From Nissolia schottii (lineage: Eukaryota; Streptophyta; Magnoliopsida; Fabales; Fabaceae): a DNA stretch of 64,000 nt. Shown here piece after piece: positions 11,864 to 22,740 of this stretch. The position numbers and the translations under genes were made by a program. The DNA is taken from positions 7,344 through 71,343 of the forward strand of contig QANU01077762.1 in the NCBI GenBank assembly GCA_003254905.1, read 5' to 3'. Under the pieces are notes generated by a model. The model saw only the letters and a list, made by a program, of their open reading frames with translations, made no database searches and was not told the origin of the DNA. How positions within the stretch are numbered: the first letter of the stretch is position 1; each line of letters begins with the position of its first letter.

Positions 11864-12740
11864 TTGACAAATTTGCTAACAATCGGTTTCTTTCTGATAA
11901 GAAAGTTGGATAGAAAACTTTTCATGAATTACAAAGTGATTCCTCGTGAGAGTATGACTACTCAACAGAAGGTTTTGGTTATGGATGTTTGGATTTTGAA
12001 GAGAGTGAAGAGATACAATCACGAGAAGATTCCCAGGATTAAGAGGTGGCAAATAAAGGGAGAAAAATAGGAATTTTCCAAGTAGGGTTATAGTTGAATT
12101 AAGTTGGGAGGCACAAGGAAACGCTAATAAATTGTGGGATAAGATGATTGAAAGAATTGAGGTGACAAAAGAGACACTTAACGAATCGAGATGATTAGGA
12201 TTTAAAGGTAAATAATCTAGATGCTGAGATGCAAGGATGCAAAATAAGGTTAATGTTAGAATGGAGTGTTTTAAAGCGTAATCATTGAATAAAGATGTTG
12301 GGAATCAGGAAAAATTTAAGATAGCTAGGAGAGATACTAAAAAGGCTGTTAGCAAAGCGAGAGTTATGGCATATAATTAGTTATTCCAATCCTTAGATAC
12401 TAAAGTGAGGGAAATATGTGTTTACAAGTTAGTTAGAGAAAGGGCAAGAAGGACACGAGATTTAGATAAGTTGAAATGCATCAAGGGAATCTAAAGTTTT
12501 GGTTATGAAACATGACATCAAGAAAAGATGGAAGAGCTACTTCTAGAATTTATTTAATGAAGGACATAAGTTTCTCCTACAATCGGAAAGGCCAAACACT
12601 AGGGAGGAAGACCAAAATTATATTTTTTATCATAGGATTTGAGAATTGGAGGTAAAGATATCTTGAAGCTAATGGAAAATGGCAAGACAGTAAGACATGG
12701 TAAGATATTTATTTAAGTATCGAAATATTAAGGAGATAAG
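11864..12740 (+). pseudogene. LINE linker between endonuclease and RT, degraded
   Basis: This degraded linker has scattered matches to plant RTE proteins, such as a Lys/Arg-rich stretch ending RVKRYNHEKIPRIKRWQIKGEK near 11997-12067. Frames change repeatedly. It is not independently functional and is included so that the interval is not read as empty. Confidence 0.5.
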
Positions 12741-13040
12741 GGTATAAGTTGTCTGAGAAAGTTTTCAATGAGATCATAAAGTCAAAGAAAATGCTAACTG
12801 TATGGAAGAGGAGTATCTTAGTTTCGATCTACAAAAACAACAGAGACATACTAAACTTTACGTATTACAGAGAGATAAAGCTTCAGAATCATACTATGAA
12901 ATTTTGGGAACAAGTAATAGAGCAAAGATTGAGACAAGAGACTTACATCTTAGAAAATCAGTTTGATTTTATGCTTGGGAGGTCTACCATGGAAACAGTT
13001 TACTTGTTGGGGAGATTGATGGAGAGATATGAGAGGAATG
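12740..13040 (+). pseudogene. RTE LINE reverse transcriptase, N-terminal half
   Basis: The open text contains WKRSILVSIYKNN, NFTYYREIKLQNHTMKFWEQ, ENQFDFMLGRSTMETVYLLG and RLMERYERN, which are the RT palm/fingers blocks of plant RTE LINEs. It is cut at 13040 by the solo LTR. The remaining RT blocks continue after 14564. Confidence 0.85.
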
Positions 13041-14559
13041 TGTTAAGTGCCTAATTTACATAATTTTGACCTAATAAAATGGCACTTATTTGCTTATGTT
13101 TTAAAGAATTATCTAATTGAATTCCCCATTTTTTTAGGATTTATAATATATTTCTCAAGATGGATGCAACCATATTAATTGAAGAATAACCCTAGAAGAA
13201 TGGAGTAAAAGGGCAAAAGAGGAAAAATGAGCACAAAGATGAAAACAGAAGCAGCCGCTCAGCGATAACTGAAGGTCACTCAGCGCACAAAAAGACAAAG
13301 AGCCACTAAGCGAGGTACCCTGTTTGCTCAGCGGTTGTACCATCGAAGCCACTTGCAGCCGCCGCATTTATTGCGCAAGCTGGCGCCAACCTGGAATTGT
13401 GGCGCCGCCCTGAAAAAGCTGCCGGCGCATTTATTACGACAGCATGTCGCTGCCAGAAATGACCAAGCCGCTCAGCGGAGTACTATTATCGCTCAGCACC
13501 CTTTATCGCTGAGCGACGTGCCTTAACCGCTCAGCGGTGACCCCAGATTTTTCCTATAAATAGGAGGCCGAGACATTCATTCAAGACATCTCTTCTTCCT
13601 CCCAAATTTCATTTCTTTCTTATTTCTTTTGTACTTCAAAGTTTAGTTTAGTTTAGCAACAAAGAGGAGGCCAGTGAAGGAGCCGGGAGATCGAGGAAGC
13701 ACGGACGACGTTGTCATGACGGCGTGAGAACGTGTCATGGTAAGCATCCACACCTTGCCTCTGAGATTCTCTTGTAAGATGGATTTCTACTCCTCTTGTT
13801 GTTGGGTTATTGATGATTATTGTAGTATGATTGTATCCATGTAACTTTTGCATATGAACTATTCAGTTTCTATTGATTAGCTTGAATGATTTTACTCTTA
13901 ATGCTTGTTTTAGCTTTGCTACCTAAAGCATGATTTCAAACTGTTTGATTGCGCGCTTGAGCAGCATCATAAGTTGGAAATAAATCATTTCATCTAATTC
14001 TTGTTGCCATAACTGGAATGAGGGTTAGCCGCTTTAATATCTGAAATAATGCTGGCGTACTTTGTTAAGCTCGTGTACGAAAGTGAAAGTTTAACAAAGG
14101 AAACCTGTGATCTTTTCATGCGCGAAAGCGATGAACAAGTTAAGAACTGGTGGCGGGCAATCAATGAAATGATAATTCTGTTGTACTAAGTAAATGGATG
14201 CATGAAACTATGATATGATTCAATCCCCAACAAGCTCTGGATCTACCGTTGATTTGTTGCCTCTTTATTTTCATGTCATTTATTTCTTTAGTTTATTTAA
14301 CTATCAAATCAATTTACCAAACCTTCACCCTATTGTTTAATTAACTAAACTCAAGAACGGTATTTTTGCAACTCTCTGTGGATACGACTATACCCGACTA
14401 TACTGCAATTGGATTCCTCAAGAATCTGAAAGCCGTAAATAAGGATATATATTTAATTTAAACGACGAAAGTGTAAAATGAGCTTTCAACAAAATTGGCA
14501 TAGTTGTGGGAAACTGAAACTGTGTCGAGATTGGAGAAAGTGCAATTAGGCTTTCAACA
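13041..14559 (+). mobile_element. solo LTR of an Athila-like element, 1519 bp
   Basis: It starts TGTTAAGTGCC and ends GGCTTTCAACA. It is flanked by identical 5-bp TSDs gaatg at 13036-13040 and 14560-14564. It aligns along its length with the reverse complement of the Athila-like LTR at 50713-52341: the start tgataagtgccc, the mid-LTR block aagtttagtttag, the cacgtgtcatgg-type text, and the end gagaaagtg...ggctttcatca. No internal region is present, so it is a solo LTR left by LTR-LTR recombination. It contains the TSAGCG word cluster at 13255-13538. Confidence 0.93.
13255..13538. repeat. cluster of CGCT[C/G]AGCG words in the Athila-like solo LTR
   Basis: About eight exact or one-off copies of the symmetric word occur, at about 13256, 13277, 13305, 13325, 13469, 13490, 13507 and 13528. 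Both central bases (C and G) appear. The text between them is not repeated. Confidence 0.8.
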
Positions 14560-14564
14560 GAATG

Positions 14565-15655
14565 AAAGAGACTTACATGTGGTTTTCAATGGTTTGGAAA
14601 ATACGTATGATAGGGTGCTAGGCAAGATTTCATGTAAGGTTATGGAGAAGAAAGAAATTCAAATTGTTCATATATGAGCAATCAAAGATATTTTTGAGGG
14701 GTTCAAAACTATTGAGAGAATGCAAAGTGGAGCAACAAAGGATTTTCCCATCATAATTGGCTTGCACCAAGGGTCAACAAAAGGTCAATTTTGAGTCCTT
14801 ATCTTTTAACCTTGGTATTGGATGTGCTTATTGAACAAACTCAAGATCCGGTGTCACGATCGAAGCACATTTTTTTGTAGATGATATAGTTTTGGTAGGA
14901 GAATCTAGAGAAACGTTAAGTGGAAAGCTATAACTGTAGAGACAAGCTTTTGAAACATATGATTTTTATATAAAAAGTAAGACAAAATATATGGAATGTA
15001 ATTTTAGCAAGAGGTGTACAAATTCTAACTTAATGGTGAAATTTGGGGACAAATACCATACCACAACTCACAAAGTTCTTATATACTTGATCTATTATTC
15101 AAAATGATGGGGAGATAGGAGATGTAAATCATAGGCTCTAAGCTGGATCAATGAAATGGAGGAGTGCTCAAGGATTTTGTGATATAAAAATACCTCTCAA
15201 GCTTAGAGGAAAATTATACTGCACATTTGGAAGACAGACGATGTTATTTGAAACTTAGTATTGAGTAGCAAATAGCCAACGAGAAAATAAAACCAATATT
15301 GCGGAAATGAGGATGTTGTGTTGGATGAGTGGACACATGATTTGGAATGAGTTCATTAGAGAAAAAGTTGGGATAACACCTATTATGAAAAAAAAATGGT
15401 AGAATCTACCCTTCTGTGGTTTGGACATGTAAGGAGAAGACTTTGAGAAGCCCCCAGTAAGAAGAGTAAATTAGACGACACGACATGTAATTTATTAGTT
15501 AGAGGTAGAAGAAGTTTTACAAAAATCATAGATGAAACTATAAGATGGGATTTAGAAGTTAATAGTTTAAATATAAATATGGTGTATGACGTCGTGTGAT
15601 CTATGTAACTGGCCTCAATTAGCGAGACAAAGCTTAATTATTGCTGCGGAGAAAA
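14565..15655 (+). pseudogene. RTE LINE reverse transcriptase C-terminal half
   Basis: Resuming after the TSD: HVVFNGLENTYDRVLGKISC, then the IIGLHQGST block, the active site as FFVDDIVLVGE near 14870-14905 (FVDD in place of the usual FADD), and the C-terminal LLWFGHVRRRL and IIDETIRWDLEVNSL blocks near 15405-15575. Stops and frameshifts are frequent. Block order and strand match the first half. Confidence 0.8.
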
Positions 15656-15659
15656 GAAT

Positions 15660-17029
15660 CACTCTTTTTACATGAACTACAATGAGGTTTCAACAACAAT
15701 ATCTCCCTCTCAACTGTATGTATTTGAACTCTGATGGATTTGCTTTTGTAGAGTGAGAGTTCCTATAATTTAGTTAACTATTGGAAAGTATTTGGACTTC
15801 CATTTGAACGTGAAATAGATGGTATAGTATAGCTGAATTTGTGTAGTTGTTTCTTGACGTAGTAGCCGTCATTGTTTTGCCTGGATGCTAAGATAGTTGT
15901 TGCTTTTTCTTGCTGTGCATAATCCATTATATTACTTTCTATTCATTATAGCATAATTTTACTCAATCAATTATTAAATCATAAATCATGAATCAAATTA
16001 ATATTAGAGTAAACTACACATTTTACTTCTTTGAGAAATACAATTATCATCTATTTTCAAAACGTACATTTTACTCCAAAACACTTTCTATGTTTGTGAA
16101 TTTACAAAACTACCCATTCAACAAAATACTTCAATAATTAGTGTGAATTTTTTTAAATTTATTATTATTATTTTAATTGTTTTTTATTATAAAACTTATT
16201 TTATGTTTGTAAATTTTGGAGATTTAAATGCTAATAAATATGATACAATATTTGTTCATATTTTTTAACTTTTATTTATTAGTTTTAAAAAATATTAAAA
16301 TAATAAAAAAATGAAATTCCTTTTAAGAAAAATGAAAAAATAACATATGTTTTTGTTATAAATTAATGTAATGTTTTATTAACATACATATCTTAACATT
16401 AATTATCAATATTATACCTCAAAATATTGAAATAAATTTTAAAAAAGTATGCAATATTCACTTTTTTAAAACTAATCATAACAAGGTATTGCTATTGTTA
16501 ATAATTTTTCTCTTAACATAATATTAGTTAAAAAAAAATTTATATACATGCATAATATTATTATTAAGTACATATTTTTTAATTCATAAAAAAAAGCCAA
16601 TGTGTAACTATTTTATTTATGTTTTTATTTATTCAAATTGTTCTAACGACCTAGCACCTTCTCATAGAGAATGTTAGAGGCAATTGTATTACTTTAGTAG
16701 TTCACAAGAATTTCTCTCATTATTGTTATGGTTTGAGGCCATCTTTAATGGCCAATAACATATGTCCACGCACACTCTCAACTAGGACCTGATAGTGTTT
16801 GTTTAGGTGCCTTTATTCTTACGTCTTCCCTTCTTAACTCATATCTTATGAAAAAAGAAAAATAATCATATAGGTCCTCCAAAGATATATTAGATACATA
16901 AAAGCTACAGTTTTCTAGAATTTAAGACATCAATATAGTCTCTCAACGTATCTTTGAACATTAATTTGATTCTTATTTGGATGTGTTACACTCTTCATGA
17001 CCAAATTAATGTTTAAGTCTTTAAAGGAT
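15660..17029. other. AT-rich intergenic, no gene seen
   Basis: This is very AT-rich DNA, especially 16010-16650. I could not identify any open frame with family features, RNA gene or element boundary. Confidence 0.5.
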
Positions 17030-17960
17030 CAACTTGAAATCCCGGGAAGAACCAGTTTAGAGTATTTACTCCTAATAAAATTTACTTTAGACCTGATCAA
17101 GTGATTGAATATGTTCAGAGATAGAATATGTTCAAGTGGTTGAATATTCATTTAACTATACCCTGTTTATTACGCATTCTTTTCCATTCGTTCTTAATTG
17201 ATTTGTTTTCAGTTCCCAAATTTCACGGAAGAAGATGTAGTTGTATTACAGAAAATCAATAAGAATGCACTAAAGTTGCTGATAGAGTCATAGATTTTGT
17301 GCTAGATGTGAGTATTCGACAAGGTGTTGTTGACTATTACCCAGACCAAGTGATTTGAAATTTGCAGATGGAGGAGTGAAACGTTTCTCCACAGCTCGTA
17401 CATCTCGATATCAATATATCTATCTTATTTTATTTCAATCCATATAGGCAACACTATTATTAATTTCTATTTCACTAACCGCATAATTTGTCATTTTATT
17501 GCTTCCGTCTTTGTCTACCAACCACACACTTTGAATTGTAGCTTCAGAGTAGACTATTATCTCGACGTGTAAATAATCTTTTTTTAACTATATAAAAAGA
17601 ACAAAAAACCTAAAAGAGATTGATCAATCTCAATTATTTATATTCTTTGATTATATATAGTTAGTGACTTGGAATGATATCTGTTATGCGGTCATATAAT
17701 CCAAACAAATAGATGCTGACAAAATTAAGAAGTGACGTCATGGTCATGTCATCAATCCCATTATGTGCTCTGGAAACAATCCATGCGATTGTTATTTCAT
17801 AAAATTACCTTGTATTTAGTAAGCACCAAGTTGATAATGCTAAAAATAATGTAAACGAAATTGAAGCTAATGTTGAAGATTGGCTTGAGAAAGTGAAGAA
17901 AAAGATAGAAGAAAGCAAGGACATTCAGAAACTCACACAAAGACGGATTGTCCCGTGCTA
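17030..17960 (+). pseudogene. CNL resistance-gene fragment (CC domain), broken paralogue
   Basis: 17240-17345 reads SKVADRVIDFVLDVSIRQG, matching SKVVDKAANFALDASIRQV at the start of the CC domain at 24992. 17830-17945 reads EIEANVEDWLEKVKKKIEES, matching the VQEWLEKMAGNIKECKEF part of the same domain. The two blocks are separated by ~480 bp of unrelated sequence and there is no open frame across them. The 5' flank (gaagaaccagtttagagta near 17045) also matches the flank at 24581-24605. This is a tandemly duplicated NLR start that has decayed. No NB-ARC or LRR text follows. Confidence 0.8.
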
Positions 17961-18500
17961 TTTTCGTAAATAAAGAAATATTAATTAATAACTCAATTAA
18001 TAACTAATTTCATAAAAAGAATTTTTAAGAATAACTAACTTCATAAATACATAAAATAAAATATTAAGTTCCACCTCCTAGAATTTCATAAAACATGCAT
18101 AAATAAAATAATTCTTAAAATAAATGATTCTAAAATAAATAACTTATAAAATAAATACATGATTTAAAATAGACCGTCAAGAAAATTACTCACCTGACAA
18201 TGGTTGGGAGCTCCTGACACTCTATGTGGTGACACCCTATGTGGTCCTTCCCCATGAAGGGAAAACAAGAGGGAGAAATGAAATAAAAATAACTGGAGCA
18301 AAAAGTCTCATAAAAATGAGACATCTCAAGCTCTTGTGTGAATTAGTAAGTCTAAATACTGAGGGGAAGCTTCTATATATAGGAAGAGATGGAGAAACCC
18401 TTCTATGATGCATTCGATATGGTGTGAATGCTCATGGAAGACAAAAGAAGCAAGTCTCCAAAGTCAAAGAAGCTGAAAAAGATCTAGACTTAGGAAATAT
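17961..18500. other. no gene recognised; AT-rich then unclassified
   Basis: 17965-18170 repeats aataactaa/ttcataaa-type words. 18190-18500 has a 60-codon open frame without recognisable features and may belong to the outer part of the Copia-like element that follows. Confidence 0.4.
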
Positions 18501-19590
18501 GTTAAAGGTGTGTGTATATCAAAACTCTCAAAATGATTTTTCAAGATAGCTCTTAAAAGAAAAATACTGATTCCTGCTTTTAAAGTATCTCAAACAAACC
18601 AAGGAATCAAGAGAAAAGAAAGAAAGAATGAGTTTGGGCAAAACCTTCAGAGACATTCGAATGACTAACCTAGATTCATTCGAATGACTCATGAACGAGT
18701 CAACTCAAAGACTCATGAACATGTCATTCGAATGGCTCACGAACAAGTCATTCGAATAACTCATGAACAAAGGTAACTCGAATGAAGTATTCGAATGACT
18801 AGGGGTTTTGATACATTCAGTGATCCCAGTACAGCCAGTCATTCGAATGACTGACACAGATCCATTCGAATGACTCAGGCACATTTAATGCCCAACGGAT
18901 ATATTAGGTCAGTCATTCGAATGAGCCATTCGAATGAATCGAGTACTGAAGTCAGAAACGGCTAGTTTTGTTTGCTGACTTAAGGTGCATTAAATGCACA
19001 ACGGCTAGGATCACCTTGAGCTTAATAAATACTCACCAAACTCATCAATTGAAGGTTGAACATTAATTCTATAACATATATCCAACATTCTCTAATTCAT
19101 TTATAACAATCATTGAGCTATCTTTTAAAACTTAAGAGAGAGTTTCATACACATACACCTATAGGCCTTCAAATTGTATTATTCACTCTTCAAGAGAGTT
19201 TCTAATCAAACACAAATCATATTCGTGTAAAGAGGGTGAGGTATCCCTCTCAAGTGATTAGGGTGTGATCCCTAAGGGAAATTGTTTGAGGCTCAAGTAG
19301 AGTGCTCATCTTGTAAAGGTTGTCAAGCACCTAAGATTCAAGCTTAAAGAATAGTGGAAAAATCTTGAGCGGATTGCTTGGGGACTGGAGGTAAATCACA
19401 AAGGTGGTTGAACCAGGATAAATTAAGTTTGCATCTTCTCTATCCCTTAACTCCTTAATTTGTTTATGCTCAAGATTGCTTCTATCTCTACTCATTAATA
19501 ATTTGCATTAAAACTTGGAAGTTTATTGTCAACAAAGCAAAGATTTGAAAAATAACATACATACCCAATTCACCCCCCTCTTGTGTATTT
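18500..19590 (+). mobile_element. Copia-type LTR, probably solo or truncated
   Basis: The 3' part has features I associate with long plant Copia LTRs of the SIRE/Maximus kind: gaggtatccctctcaagtg, attgtttgaggctcaagtagag, ggttgaaccaggataaattaa, and at 19563-19582 acccaattcacccccctctt. The 5' boundary is uncertain; tgtgtatatcaaaactctca near 18511 is a candidate. No PBS or coding region follows on the right. The LTR holds the CATTCGAATG cluster. Confidence 0.6.
18654..18936. repeat. cluster of palindromic CATTCGAATG words
   Basis: Copies start at 18654, 18677, 18725, 18840, 18863, 18914 and 18927. One-off copies occur at about 18749, 18777 and 18788. The word is a perfect 10-bp palindrome. Several copies are followed by actc/acta and separated by text such as atgaac(g/a)agtca. 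Confidence 0.85.
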
Positions 19591-19608
19591 GAAGCCACTT
19601 GGTAACAT

Positions 19609-19760
19609 ATGGGACTCCAAACAGCAAGGCGCTACAGCGCTCCCTGTGCTCCCCCTTATATGACGCATCCGATGTGGGACTCAAAACAGCAAGGCGCTGT
19701 AGCGCTCCCTGTGCTTCGTGTCGTTGCAGGGCACCTAGGAGATTGCAGCGCCCTAACATT
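19609..19760. repeat. 65-bp-spaced direct repeat with GCGCT-RY-AGCGC palindromes
   Basis: gggactccaaacagcaaggc followed by gctacagcgctccctgtgct (from 19611) is repeated from 19676 as gggactcaaaacagcaaggc followed by gctgtagcgctccctgtgct. Each copy contains a symmetric GCGCT(AC/GT)AGCGC site, and gattgcagcgcc follows at 19740. It lies between the Copia-like LTR and the truncated L1. Confidence 0.7.
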
Positions 19761-19789
19761 TCCCTTTTTTTTTTCCTCTAGAGGTCATC

Positions 19790-22740
19790 ACAATGCAAGA
19801 ACGGAAAGGTAAGCAAAAAGAGGAAGAGTCAGAGCCCCCCATTCTTTCATTAGCAAGCAACACAACATTAAAATCCCCAATGACACACTAGGGATCTTCC
19901 ATGGTTTCCCGAATGTTGTGTAGGTCACACCAGAGATCCGCCTACAATGCAGGTTGAGGAAGGCCATCGCAAATCGAAAGATACCATTACTGCTCTCCTT
20001 GGTAGCAGATTTTTAAATGAGTCAACTGTTGACAAGAAAAGATTACCTCCACTTGAAAACAAGATTTGTCCCAAAGACACTAGATAGCAGCAGCAAAACC
20101 TCTACATCAATACTGAAACAACCATCAAAACCAAAATTCTTGATGATACTATCTGCTCTATGACCACTAATACAAGGTTCTAGAATAGTCAAGAAAGAAT
20201 TGTCAAATTTCTTGCAAAGATCCCTAACAAGAGATGGAAAAGCCTTTTTGCCAACTCCCCTAGAGTTCCAAACAATGAGGTTATGAGCAGCCATACCCAA
20301 GGTTGTCAAATTTGAGAGTTTAAGTAAACTCGTGAAAGCTCAGCAGACTCAAATCGTAAACTCATAAGAGTTTACATATGTAAAAAATATATGTTATAAA
20401 CAATATAATTAGGAACTAAACATGATTAAATTTTGTATTCATAATTGACATTGAATAATGTTAACTTTAAAATAAAATAAATGAAAAAAATCATAAAATA
20501 TACATTAATGCATGACACTTAGTTATGTCATACTTTATTATGTACATGTATTACCCTATAATTTGATAAAGCATAGCTCAATTATGATAAATATATAAAA
20601 TCGGACTTAGAAAACTCAATAGATATTGTCTTACACACACAGAGTCAACTATGTATCTAAAAAAGTTACCAAATTTATACATGTTAAGGTAAACTCGTAA
20701 ACTCGTAGGTAGATTTTAACTCGTAAACTCGCAAGTAAAATCGAGAGTTTACTTAAACTCGTACAAGTTTACCAAAAAAGAGTTTACATGAGTGTTAACT
20801 CATTTTGTATAGTGAAATCGTAAACTCTTACGAGTTAACTCGAGAGTTTAATAACCATGGCCATACCAAAAGAAAACCCGAAAGAGAAGATCAAAAGAAC
20901 CCAACAATTAATTATTTGCACACCCACTAACGGTTTCAGACTCCACAACCCCTTGCAAAATAGACTCAATATTGTCTTCCAATGCACATAAACGAACTTG
21001 AATTAAAGCAGTTGTTTCATCCATATGGAGAATTTCATAATCGGGGGATCGTGGTTGACTCTGCCAACCCCTAAATTAGAAGCACTAGCACTTATCTTAG
21101 ATATCGAGACACAATCAACAACGGGAGGAAGAAGAGAGTGCCCATCTGCCAAGGAAACGTGTTTGGAATGCATCAAGGTCTCCCTACTTGTTTCTGATTG
21201 AGTCAAAATATTTGCAGAAATGTGCGAGTGCACTAAAAGAAGAGCTTCCCCTAGCCGAGATTCACCCAGAGCGACCTCCCTGATTTTCGATTTTGCTAAA
21301 GTCTTGTTTGTTTTCATAGCCTTCCCTGTTGGACCTCCAAGATTTTCTAATCTCTGGACGCCTGACTCTGTCATTTTGGCAAGTTCCTCCCTTTCTCGGA
21401 TGTGAGAATAGTCACGTTGTGAGGGTCCAAAATATCCATCGCGTTATTGTCACCGTGCTGGCTTTCCTAGACTGTCTCTTGGATTTGTCTCGCTGGAGTG
21501 GGCTTTGGTGAAGAAGATACAATTGTTTCTTGTGTCTAAATGCTTGTTGGGCCTTGTTAGAAACCGATGGACCACTATTGATTTTATTGGTCTCTGTAGC
21601 TTTCTTGACCCATTTGGCATGACCTACTTTGACCCCACCAAATGTCTTTTTTCCATGCTTTTCCTTTCCCTGTATCAAGAGAACTGGTTCCGCCATATCT
21701 ACCACCGCCAATTCCCTAAATCTATTACCATTTAATTATAATTTCTTGACCTGATTTGCTCTTTGATTACGCTTGAAATTTGGGTGCCATTTACGGGCAG
21801 CCCTTAGCCAAGGACCATGCACACAATCTTTTGAAATCTCTGTTACAATAGCATTTATGGAAAGTTTTGGCATGATTTTTGTTTCCTTCTTTGTCGTTGC
21901 TAGAGTCGTACTTTGCTCCACTCTTGACTTTGCAGCTGATCATTCAACCACTCCTAAACTATCGGTTTTAGACACCATCGTTAGCCCATAACAATCTCTA
22001 TGATTATGATAGTAGTAACCATACAATGCACAGATGAAATGAAGGCCCTCATACTCAATCCGACGCCATTTATCATCAAGAAAAATCTTGCTAACCACCG
22101 GCTGTCGCAAGCTAATCTCAATAAAAACTCACACAAATTTACTTCGAGAAACCTGGAGCGTGGTTTGATCGACCTTGATCTCCCTACCATACTAGCCATA
22201 GCAAGCAAAATGTCTTCATCATAGTAACCCACATTAATCCATGGAAATCTAATCCAAACGAGCATATGGTTGATGGTTGCCGGTCAAGATCAAGATTCCA
22301 TGGCTTAATACATAGGTAGTGATCAAAAAGCATCCACAGGCCACCATCCAACGCTCTAGCACGATCATTATCCCCTGCAAAGTTAACCACAAAATATCTG
22401 AAGCCAATATCCATGATGTCAAAATTCCCAATGAGACGCCATAATTTTTTCACTCGAACTTGAATGGTAACAAAACCTACCTCCTTCCCAATCAGTTTCA
22501 CCACCAATGCGTTGTCCCATTCCACACTAATCTCTCTCCGAATTGATAGACTCAGCCTTGGCTAGGTTTAGCTCAAAAAGGTTGCCCCTTCATTTTTTTT
22601 TTTTGGAATCGCAATTCGGGTCACAAAACCCAATAGCTTTTACTTAAAGGAGCTAAATGGGAGACAACAAGGTTGTGGTCAAGGCGAAAGAGAAGCGCGG
22701 AAAAAGTCTCCTCAAAACCCTAGCAGAACTCCTAATAATC
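19790..22740 (-). pseudogene. L1-type LINE, 5' part (ORF1 plus start of ORF2), decayed
   Basis: Read on the minus strand. Positions 22525-22000 carry a DUF4283-like ORF1 start (WDNALVVKLIGKEVGF, MDIGFRYFVVNF, DGGLWMLFDHYLCIKPW, WIRFPWINVGYYDED), then a degenerate zinc-knuckle region near 22010 that lacks one cysteine. ORF1 tail fragments run to about 20940. ORF2 endonuclease text follows at 20309-20040 (LIVWNSRGVGKKAFPSLV, then ILEPCISGHRADSIIKNFGF) and 20000-19800 (CVIGDFNVVLLANERMGGSD). Stops and frameshifts are scattered. RT is absent: the element is truncated at ~19790. 22540-22740 looks like its 5' UTR. It is split by a MITE at 20299-20859. Confidence 0.85.
20299..20859. mobile_element. 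Mutator-like MITE copy 1, 561 bp
   Basis: It begins aaggttgtcaaatttgagag and ends gagagtttaataaccatg, giving short inverted termini (aaggttgtcaaa against catggttattaaa). The flanks are a 9-bp TSD, gccataccc (20290-20298) and gccatacca (20860-20868). Inside are many aactcgtaaactcg-type words and TAAACTC/GAGTTTA inverted pairs near both ends, with an AT-rich core. There is no coding capacity. It is homologous throughout to 62455-63018. It sits inside the decayed L1, so it inserted later. Confidence 0.92.

Larger units (their letters stand above)
11270..15660 (+). mobile_element. decayed RTE-type LINE interrupted by a solo LTR
   Basis: Endonuclease text (11285-11860), RT text (12740-13040) and RT/C-terminal text (14565-15655) occur in the right order and strand for one RTE-clade non-LTR retrotransposon. 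The element encodes endonuclease plus reverse transcriptase for target-primed integration. The RT is split by an Athila-like LTR at 13041-14559, and text resumes in frame across the duplicated gaatg. Many stops and frameshifts are present. The 3' boundary is approximate; I see no clear tail repeat or TSD of the LINE itself. Confidence 0.8.

Noticed and set aside
14485..14525. Degenerate primer-binding site after an early LTR end at 14490 (caacaaaattggcatagttg)
   Set aside because: The sister LTR has the same text (caacgagcttggcatggttg) inside its own LTR, and the gaatg TSD places the true end at 14559.
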